From Halichondria panicea (lineage: Eukaryota > Porifera > Demospongiae > Suberitida > Halichondriidae): a DNA stretch of 64,000 nt. Location of the stretch: positions 4,030,001-4,094,000 of the forward strand of contig NC_087381.1 of assembly GCF_963675165.1 (NCBI RefSeq). The letters run 5' to 3'. Numbering within the stretch: the first letter of the stretch is position 1; the number at the start of each line of letters is the position of its first letter. The translations under genes and the position numbers were made by a program. The notes below the pieces were generated by a model. It saw only the letters and a program-made list of their open reading frames with translations. It had not been told where the DNA came from and ran no database searches. Shown here in pieces: positions 56,445 through 64,000 of the stretch.

Positions 56445-56945
56445 TGGAAGTTGTTAGAGTGACTTCGAAAAAACATGTAAATACATGTTTTTCTCGTATC
56501 TCATGAACCATACATTTCCTATTTCCTACAGGTTATCTTGACACCATCATCGTTACCTAGCAACTGACCACCCCCAACTAATTGTTGTCTCAATGTTCTC
56601 ACGGTGACTGCAGAAACTGGTCGTATCGGCAGACGCTCTTTTCCCGGGAAATATTTTATTTTCTTCACCAGTGGCTACAGACCAGGAATTTCTTCCTCTG
56701 GCTCTTTATTTTCTAGAGCTGGCCCAGTCACTCCCCTCTGACTCAACAAGGCCATAGGCATCAAAATTAATTATCCTACAAAGATGTTGTAGCGATTAGT
56801 AATTGGTCACTTTTCTTTCGACAATTCTGTACAAAGCATACCTCGAGGCAGCACAATGAAAATACCACCACATGAAATCATTGCGCGGCGTGTGCATAGC
56901 TCCAACACAGCAGTAGCCATGCCGGCCATTGTGACGAAAATTAAC
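56445..56945 (-). mobile_element. piggyBac-like non-autonomous element, diverged copy D
   Basis: It shares many blocks with copies A and A', in the same orientation as A: CATCATCGTTACCTAGCAAC, TCGTATCGGCAGACGCTCTT, TTTCCCGGGAAAT, CAACAAGGCCATA and CATACCTCGAGGCA. Deletions are common and neither TTAA end is clear. Confidence 0.7.
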
Positions 56946-57169
56946 ACCAGCCACGCCACAGTTATATGAACTCGTATATATGAACTCAGATGGACCAACC
57001 AGATTCTGCTAATCACCAAACAATGTTCTAAATTACGTTTCTCTAGTGGTCATTTGTTGTGCACGCTGTATGCTTTAATATGCGTACCTCAAGCTAGAAA
57101 ATATAGAGCCGAGGAAGAAGCTCTTGCGATGTTTTAATTTGGACTTACTTACCATGTGTTAGAGACCCT

Positions 57170-57700
57170 GCTGTATTCAATGGGGAACTCGGCGGCATGT
57201 TGACTCCTCGAAGCATTGCCCGACCTGTGTTCCCTACTCTCTCTGCGCACTATCAAAACCAAGGTGTAATAAAACCTGTTACTTTTCTGAATGGGCTGCC
57301 CCAATTGTACCGGTGGTCAAGCATGAAGGCAACTACAAGCTGACGGTGAACGCTGTAGCAAAGACTCCCTCGAATCAAAGACATTTTTGCATCTCTCGTG
57401 GAAAGACCCTCACACAGGTCCCCCTAACTGAATACCAGCGTCTACCTTTTGGCACTCCTGGGATTTTCCAGCGCACTATGGACCCTCGTGGAAGTTTTTC
57501 GGCGCCCAGACAAGGGCCGGCTCAAGCGAACGAATTTATGTTGCCCTACCTGGGACACCGCATCTCTTCTGCTGAAGGGTTGCAACCGACTGACAGCAAG
57601 ACCCCTCATTCCTCGGGTTACTAAACTGTTCTTGCCCCCCTCCTTCCGATTACGTCAGGAGGTGCTCCTGACCTTCAGCTGACCTCTGATGACCAGATGA
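57170..57700 (+). pseudogene. Ty3/Gypsy reverse transcriptase remnant
   Basis: Fragments read WAAPIVPVVKHEGNYKLTVN, then TEYQRLPFGTPGIFQRTM, then YLGHRISSAEGLQPTDSK, in RT order, with the middle of the palm domain deleted and several frame changes. Plus strand. Confidence 0.8.
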
Positions 57701-57839
57701 AGCCATATGGCATTGGCGCAGCACACATGCCCAATTGCTCGCACCTTACCTGAAGAACTATCATTTGAGGAGAAACTGAAAACTGAAAACTGTCCTCATC
57801 AAGCGCAGGTGAAGACAGTGGGACGGGTGAGAATAAAAA

Positions 57840-57912
57840 CAATAATGACATAATTATAATAATTATTATAATAATTATTATATTATTTTTTATAATTATA
57901 TATTTTTTTCAA
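57840..57912. repeat. AT-rich microsatellite (AATAATTAT type)
   Basis: Imperfect ATAATTATA repeats followed by a T run. Confidence 0.8.
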
Positions 57913-58469
57913 GCTGATGCAAGGTCAGCTCACCGACCCTGAGACGGGTGAGCGGTGGTGCAGAGGTACCGGTGGTGCAGAGGTACAGTAGATGAGCAGT
58001 GCAGGGAAGGAAGATCGGGCATATTACGTATATGCTCAATCAGAGGCCGCTCTTGTATAAAGGCCGTGCACGTGGCAGCCAAATAAATTATTACTAGCAG
58101 CTAGCTACATGTACGTAGCTATGAGTAGCAGCTTGTTAGTGCTTCACAAAGACTTTCTCATGGCAGAGTTCAGGTGAAAACAACTTTTGATGACAAACTA
58201 AATTATCTGGAGCTAATAAACGCCGCTCTTGGAACAGTGGCCCCAGTGGCCCCTCTTGCCTCCTCTTCCAGCAAAATGAAACATTTAGTAGCTGATCAAG
58301 CATATACGGTATATATCTTTTAAGTTTTAATGTTATACAAGATGCAGCTAACTCGGCTGGCACACTGTCCCATGTGTTATACACCACATCTCTGGGTCTA
58401 TCTCTGATTCTTAATTAAGAAGGTACAATTTAATTAAGAGACTGTGCAAACATTGTATTCTTTTTAGGC

Positions 58470-59078
58470 ATGAAGGGAAGATACCTGCTGACGAGATCTG
58501 GGTCAAGTTGGGTGGAGATAAGGGAGGAGATAAGGGAGGAGGGAGGGAGTTTTAAGATGGTGTTTCAGATATGTAATGTAGAGCATACCTGTGCTTTTTG
58601 TGGACGATTGCACTACAGAGGTTCGAAGATGAGGTACAGAGCAAGACATGGAGGCAGAATATTAAACACTGAATGTTTTATAATTGTAACGTGTACAGAG
58701 GTCCGAGTATTCCTTAGCGGGGATTATGAGTTCCAATCAAGCTGGCGCTGTGCTAATGCCTCTCGCCATGTTTTTGCTTCGCTTTTGCTCAAAAGTATTA
58801 GAGTGTTATCTATAATGAACTATATAAAGTCACTGAGAAGAAAAGGCTTATTTACATGCATCTATTGTTGTTGTAGAACCAATCTAGCAACACAAAAATG
58901 GACGTTACAGAAGTTAACTGATTATATTACACTACGTGAGGCCAGTTCAATCCAGTGTGTATCCAGGGCAACCATGTCGCACCCTCCCATGTCAGCCATG
59001 TATATCCTCTGTGAGAACGCAAAAAAATTATGTCCGAAGTATTTTCACCTTATTTTGGATATCAGTTGTTTTATGTAG
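58470..59078 (+). CDS. Uncharacterised ORF of 202 codons
   Basis: The frame starts MKGRYLLTRSGSSWVEIREE and ends DISCFM. It contains Cys-rich parts (CNVEHTCAFCGRLHYRG and CIYCCCRTN) that could be zinc-binding, but the overall composition is irregular. A GGAGATAAG duplication lies near its start. It is not recognised as any transposon protein. It may be chance: the length is only moderately unusual for this base composition. Confidence 0.25.
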   Translation: MKGRYLLTRSGSSWVEIREEIREEGGSFKMVFQICNVEHTCAFCGRLHYRGSKMRYRARHGGRILNTECFIIVTCTEVRVFLSGDYEFQSSWRCANASRHVFASLLLKSIRVLSIMNYIKSLRRKGLFTCIYCCCRTNLATQKWTLQKLTDYITLREASSIQCVSRATMSHPPMSAMYILCENAKKLCPKYFHLILDISCFM

Positions 59079-59574
59079 GAGCTCCGTCGCAGTAATAGTG
59101 GATTCATACCTAGACCGAAAAAAGAAAGTGATGTTATTATAAGGTCAGCACAGTGCAATGTGAGTGACTGCAGTGAGATCAGTTCGCTAAAATGATTAAG
59201 CAATGTGTTAAAACTAGAGTTGATTCTAGCAACAGAGACCACTTTAACAGATACCACTTTAACAGATACCAATTAATTTACTAACCAATTAATTTACTAT
59301 GATCATTATAATTATAGCAAACTTATTATGCCGATTCATTCCTGAAGCTTTCTTCAGAGAGAGTGTGTTTTACCTGTTACAAATTCATATCTAATTGTAC
59401 TTAAAACACACTCGGGGCTCACTTCAAGTATTGACGAAGACCTCATTAACCCGAGGCCTCGCGAGCGACTTGTCCTAGAGGGAATGGCGCGCTGCGGCGC
59501 CATGGGTTATACTGTATGTCGTTCTGTGTATTCTGAGTCTACTCACTCGGATGTGATGGCACCGTGTTTGTACC

Positions 59575-59817
59575 ATGGATAGCCTCAACACAACAAGATA
59601 CAGTAGTAATTTTAAATTTAATGTTAATCAAGCTTCGTTGTCGAATAAAAGCGATCAGAAGCTAAAAAGCTCGAACTTGAACATTAGCCTAGATGTACAC
59701 ACGGCTTTAACTCGAGGTTGTAGACTAACTAAACCTCAAATAAATGCAGATGGTTTGCACTTCAGTGCTCTAGCTTTTACATCGCTATCCACAAATGAAA
59801 TAACGGTTCAGCTGTAG
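59575..59817 (+). CDS. Uncharacterised small ORF
   Basis: 80 codons from ATG 59575 (MDSLNTTRYSSNFKFNVNQA) to TAG, rich in Ser, Asn and Leu. The 59455-59520 region upstream is GC-richer (CGAGGCCTCGCGAGCG, GCGCGCTGCGGCGCC) and could be a promoter-like island. No domain is recognised. Confidence 0.3.
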   Translation: MDSLNTTRYSSNFKFNVNQASLSNKSDQKLKSSNLNISLDVHTALTRGCRLTKPQINADGLHFSALAFTSLSTNEITVQL

Positions 59818-60252
59818 TTGCGATTCATAGGAGAACTAAAAAACAGACTGCTCTATTATTATCTGTAGTGTTTAAAGGTCGCAGTTCTTACAGTACAATA
59901 TTCACTAGGTTATGCTTACTTCAAGAAGCACACGTTTGCCATCATTCCCAACCCCAATGAATCCTTAATAAGAGCAGTGTATGGCTTGATCTTATAAGGG
60001 ATTGAACAGACATTGGAAACGTTCATGTTGGGGTTTATTGTGTAAAGGGCCAAGCAACCTCAATATACCCACCACTTCAGCTTCATGGATGGTAACAACC
60101 TCAAGATCAACTGGGATAGCGACAACAACGTCACTCCATTTAGGTGTAAAAAAAGAACAGTATTGTATTTTTCCAAGATCTTGCAATCATTTTGGTGAAA
60201 GTCCAAAAACGTCACTGCGCACGCGCACAGATCTAACACATGTAAACGTACA

Positions 60253-61441
60253 ATGGCTTACAGTGCAAGTGATCGTGAGGCAACAGCTAGGCAACCAGCT
60301 CCAAGCAGAAGAGTAACAGTCACTGTTCTGCCACCAGGGTTTATGAGTACGAGTGGATGTATGCAAACAGTAAGTGTGCACAATTAGATTGTCATGTAGG
60401 AAGATCTATATCTATAGTGCTCACTTAATAGAAACATAATTGGTGACAATAAATACATTATTTTGTGGAGCTAGATCTAAACTATAAGTGCGCTAACTGC
60501 TGATAATAATTGTTTACGTGTAAATGTTTTCATAGGGAAGTACAACTTCTGACACGACTCGTACTCCTGCTCCGACACCACTAACACAATCTCAAATTTT
60601 GTACCGAGTAAAGATCATCAACCCGGCAAAAAAAACAGACATGGTTGTTAGAGACATGAGGACTTTTCATAGCCATTTCTCATCTATGACAGATATGAAG
60701 GTCAGGTTAATGGAAGAATTCAAGAGTCAAGTACCAGCAACAACATCATTTTCAATGGGTTACTTTGCTGGCCGCCCATCTGCTAAATATTGGATTTACA
60801 CAGAAGAAGATTTAGCTTCGATGTATAGCAAGTCTATCACTCAAGAAATTATGTTGTGGTGTGATGGCCGAAATGTTACTGATAGTGAAACTCCAAATCC
60901 TAAGCGGCGAAAGACTGGAGAAGGGTGTTTGTCAAGAAGAGAGGAAAAGGAGCTTGAGGTAGAAGAGTTAACAAAAGAATTGAAGGAACTGAATAAAGAA
61001 AAATTAAATTTAAGCGAAGTGCAGTACCGTCTGTGGGCTCGCATGATTACAACAGGGATCCATTCAAGTAAAGATACACCTCCACAAGTCCCTATGATTA
61101 CTGGTATTACTCCAAAAAGGAAACAAAGAAAGGATGACTTGACAATGTCAGATACTATTGCGAGCACTGCGGCAGCCGTTGTTAAGGCAATAAATTGTGT
61201 TTCTCCAGTCACCCAATCAGCTACTATTCAACAGACTATTTTAGATTCATGTACACCTACCAGACGTTCAAACGATTTATCACAATTGGGAATTCCCCCT
61301 GGTAAAGCCTCTGAAATACGTGGAAAATCCTTTGGACAGCTAAGCACTCTCAAACAGTTGTATGATGACTGTGTCTTAACACAAGATGAGTTTGAAGAGC
61401 AAAAGCGAGATATTTTATTCGGACTGAAAAGGCTTCAGTGA
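60253..61441 (+). CDS. Accessory protein with SHOCT-like C-terminus in the Tc1/mariner element
   Basis: Exon 1 (60253-60369, 39 codons starting MAYSASDREATARQPAPSRR) joins in phase through a GTAAGT...CATAG intron to exon 2 (60536-61441), giving 340 residues without a break. A central helical domain (residues about 65-150) is followed by a basic KRRK segment, a coiled coil (EEKELEVEELTKELKELNK) and a last 40-residue part, SFGQLSTLKQLYDDCVLTQD then EFEEQKRDIL. The last part matches the SHOCT short C-terminal domain pattern, known mainly from bacterial proteins. The function is unknown; DNA binding or oligomerisation with the transposase is inferred. It is convergent with the transposase. Confidence 0.75.
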
Positions 61442-61533
61442 CATGAATATAATGTACTTGCAACTTAGTATGTTGTATAATTATGTTATTTATGCCGTTT
61501 TGTTATTTGTACATAATAATTAGTGTTTGTATT

Positions 61534-62547
61534 CTAGTATATTCCTATACTTGAAATCCAGGCTTGACAATCTGCTACTGTTATTGTTGAAAATGCATAT
61601 AATACAATAGTTTCAATATCATCGATTGCTTGCATTTCTGTTTCCAATGATCTCATCATATACTTGACTTTCGAAAAAGCTAGTTCTATGGGATTAAAAT
61701 CCGGTGAGTACGGAGGCAGGTAATGACTGACCGATCCAGCATCACTGATAACTTGCTCAACTTCAGGCACATGGTGGATGGAACAGTTATCCATGATGAC
61801 AATACTATTTTCGTTAGTACCGTTGAATGGCAAAAGATGAGGAAAAAGGGAAGTGCACACAAAATCATAAAATCATAGAAATGATCACCATTTACACCAC
61901 CTTGTACAATTTCAATCCTATAATTCCATTAATCGACATCGCCGCAATGGCAGAAATATGTTCTCCTCTCACAAACAATTTCTGGGCTTTCAATGGTTTG
62001 CCTCTCAAGCTGTAGCCATACGTGCGTATAGAATCCCTTGCGTCGGTGCCTGTTTCGTTAATAAACACAAGAGAACTCTTTTCATACAAAGAAACATCAG
62101 TTACAAATTCATTTCGGAGTAAATCGTCTCTCTGTAAGGCAAATGTAACCAGCTTCTGCCTTGTAAATCCGCTTTTTTTCAGCATCTTACACACAGCGCT
62201 TTCACTCACATCTAGCCCATCTAGCCCAAGTGTTGACTTTACTTCACTTGTGATTTCTCGGAGGAACATCCCCGGCCTTTGGAGTATGAGATGGATGATG
62301 AGAAGAGCTGCACTGGTTCTGTGATTACCCGAAATGCTCTCTGAACTGGGTATTCTTTTTTGGCAACATCTCCAGTGGTTCTAAAGATGTGCATCACTCT
62401 CCAAACAGTTGACACATCAATGTTGAGATTATGAGCTATCACTGATGGTTTATAAAGAAGAGCCTCACTTTGCCATATGATCCTCCAACGTAGATCTTCA
62501 CTGTAAGCACTAGATCTCTTTGATTCACAAGAAGTATTAGTAGCCAT
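61534..62547 (-). pseudogene. Tc1/mariner transposase, frame-broken, with catalytic Asp changed to Asn
   Basis: It starts at 62547 (MATNTSCESKRSSAYSEDLR) with a helix-turn-helix (YKPSVIAHNLNIDVSTVWRV). The DDE domain follows: SLVFINETGTDARDSI, where Asn (codon 62057-62059) stands where related enzymes have Asp; SIVIMDNCSIHH with the second Asp; and YSPDFNPIELAFSKVK with the third acid (Glu, D34E spacing type). One frameshift lies near 62330. Another at 61861-61876 is a perfect 8-bp duplication (AAAATCAT). The N substitution alone should abolish cutting. Confidence 0.88.
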
Positions 62548-63029
62548 TGCTCAAATTCAAACAGATCTACTGCGCATGCGCGTGAACAGAATAAACCTAT
62601 CGTGGGCTCATTTTGCAAGATCTTGGAAAAATACAATACGTGCACCTGGCAAACTTACCTCTACAGTTAAGTAGCACCCGCACCTTGCATGGAGCAGCCA
62701 AGTAGCTCAGAATCAGAAACAGACGATAATTATAGTTAAGCAAGTATTTGGTGATTTTTTACTTACATAATTATAGTTTAGCCAATACAATATAATATAT
62801 AAGAACCAGACAGCCCCTAGTATGATCTTATGACAATATTTAAGCACCAGACAGTCCCGATTATGATCGAGATGACATGGATGAACAATTTGTTATAATT
62901 ATTGACTAACTTTGTATTTTCATAAAACGATAACTACAACTGGGAAGTATAGCTCCTAAAATTTTATGGGGGGTGATCAGTGCCAAAACCCCACCTTTTT
63001 TTATTTAGTACTAAAGTGATTTACATGGT

Positions 63030-63316
63030 GAAGTTGTGCATGCAAATGATACACTCTCTCTCATTTGCATGGTTGTACATGCAAATGATATTCTCTTATT
63101 TGCATGGTGAAGGTGTACATGCGAATGATTCTCTCATTTGCATGGTGAAGTTGTACATGCAAATGATACTCTCTCATTTGCATGGTGAAGGTATACATGC
63201 AAATGATACTCTCTCATTTGCATGGTGAAGTTGTACATGCAAACGATACTCTCTATTTGCATGGTGTACATGTGATCTTTTATTTGCATGGTGAAGATGG
63301 TCATGCAAATGCAAAT
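63030..63316. repeat. Minisatellite built of octamer motifs (ATGCAAAT / ATTTGCAT)
   Basis: Units of about 40-47 bp alternate ATTTGCATGGTGAAG and GTACATGCAAATGATACTCT. About 13 exact ATGCAAAT or ATTTGCAT octamers fall in under 300 bp, in alternating orientation, so each unit is itself an inverted repeat. The octamer is the classic POU-factor binding site. The array ends about 150 bp before a possible gene start. Confidence 0.85.
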
Positions 63317-63462
63317 TTGTGCAACATAGCTGGGCGTGGCCCGACACCTGAACACCCACGCCCAGCTAGTCTTACCGGTATATCAAGTGTGTGGGTGCCC
63401 GGACGCGCATGCGCGTGTTAGCAGCCACGTGTACGTGTAGAGCTAGAGCAGAGGGAGAAAAG

Positions 63463-63843
63463 ATGTCTACTGATTCCAGAACCGAAAGGCTCAAAAATCT
63501 TCTAGGACAAGCTGTCCAGTGTCTCTCATCACCTGTTAATACTTCTTCATTACCTGTGGAAGCGGGGCCTTCAACACCTGCCGATCAGCGGGGTGCGAGA
63601 CCATTTCAGCCCTGAGGGCAAGGAAGGGGGCTAGCTTGGCAAACAGAAGCTCATAGCGAAAGAAACAGTCTTTTTAACTATCACAGTGGCAGTAAACGGA
63701 GCCGTAAGAGTACCGACAGAAAAGGAAAAGGACCCAACAAAAAGAAGCGTGTTGCAAGTTGGAACCACCCTTTTATATGCTTGGCTAAAGCAGACCAGGA
63801 CAAGACACCTTCTGCCCTTGAGAGAAGCGTGCTCATCAATGCA
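63463..63843 (+). pseudogene. First exon of an unidentified gene running off the window
   Basis: ATG 63463 (MSTDSRTERLKNLLGQAVQC) opens a Ser/Pro-rich frame with an in-frame TGA at 63613-63615. The same frame then stays open and looks coding: SERNSLFNYHSGSKRSRKS, a Lys-rich nuclear-signal-like run, and WNHPFICLAKADQDKTPSAL, ending at a CAG/GTATTG donor near 63843. I recall similar N-terminal regions in uncharacterised multi-copy invertebrate proteins annotated near G2/M-phase ubiquitin ligases, but this is weak. A stop inside suggests a pseudogene, read-through or a base error. The region upstream is GC-rich with the octamer array. Confidence 0.45.
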
Positions 63844-64000
63844 GGTATTGCGATTTTAATATAATTAGTATACTATTGTCTACAGCTTGTACCATGTGTC
63901 CTGGCCCCACGCCCATTTCCTCTCAATAATTACTCCTGGTTGGGTCTGGTATGAAATTCGGATAGCGATGTGACCTAACGTAAATGCTTTATTCAACCAC

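Larger units (their letters stand above)
60163..62636. mobile_element. Two-gene Tc1/mariner-type transposon
   Basis: The inverted ends TTGTATTTTTCCAAGATCTT (60163) and the complement ending at 62636 are each flanked by TA (60161-60162 and 62637-62638). The internal order is an intact two-exon accessory ORF on the plus strand and a convergent IS630/Tc1-type transposase on the minus strand. Copies of this plan, with an accessory gene, are unusual for Tc1/mariner elements, which normally carry only the transposase. It appears inserted in otherwise unique sequence. Confidence 0.88.

Noticed and set aside
63134-63421. Reading frames on both strands across the octamer array
   Set aside because: They are by-products of the repeat. 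The words HANDTL and CKxxxFAC simply mirror the unit.

Overview
The window is eukaryotic, AT-rich and dominated by transposable elements. It contains spliced genes with GT-AG introns, BEL/Pao and Ty3/Gypsy retrotransposons, and DNA transposons of the hAT, EnSpm/CACTA, Tc1/mariner, piggyBac-like and helicase-encoding (Academ-like) types. A tyrosine-kinase-like fragment and the general style of the repeats suggest an early-branching metazoan. A demosponge such as Amphimedon is my best guess, but this is inference and cannot be proven from the window. I found no rRNA or tRNA gene and no clearly intact host housekeeping gene.

Layout. 0.05-6.4 kb: a BEL/Pao element (137-6327, minus strand, 5-bp target duplication) inserted into a coiled-coil reading frame. 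6.4-14.6 kb: eroded exons of unknown genes, a minisatellite, a foldback TTAA element and a Tc1/mariner remnant. 15.1-19.1 kb: tandemly duplicated exon-intron cassettes leading into a long transposase-like gene with a chromo/Tudor-like tail, broken by two frameshifts. 19.7-24.8 kb: a nest of piggyBac-like non-autonomous elements (TTAA + CCCTTT ends). 25.07-29.44 kb: a CACTA-like element without a transposase. 31.2-45.2 kb: a Ty3/Gypsy element split by a 12.1-kb EnSpm/CACTA element (32441-44562, 3-bp duplication ACA). That element carries its transposase, a second multi-exon ORF, satellites, three kinds of nested element and a protein-kinase fragment. 45.8-48.8 kb: a broken hAT element. 49.27-55.09 kb: the most striking unit, a 5.8-kb transposon with 64-bp terminal inverted repeats that each contain a hairpin, a perfect 9-bp target duplication, an intact three-exon RecQ-type helicase and a divergent DUF6589-type protein gene. 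56.4-57.7 kb: another piggyBac-like copy and Gypsy debris. 60.16-62.64 kb: a two-gene Tc1/mariner element with TA duplication, an intact SHOCT-tailed accessory ORF and a transposase whose first catalytic Asp reads Asn. 63.0-64.0 kb: a minisatellite made of octamer motifs, then the start of a gene that runs off the window.

A second, cross-cutting signal is the abundance of perfect, directly adjacent duplications of 8-17 bp. At least three break conserved reading frames in unrelated transposons in a way that exactly accounts for the frame change, and several more sit at frame breaks. They are either very recent mutations of one kind or assembly artefacts, and should be checked before any gene here is called a pseudogene.
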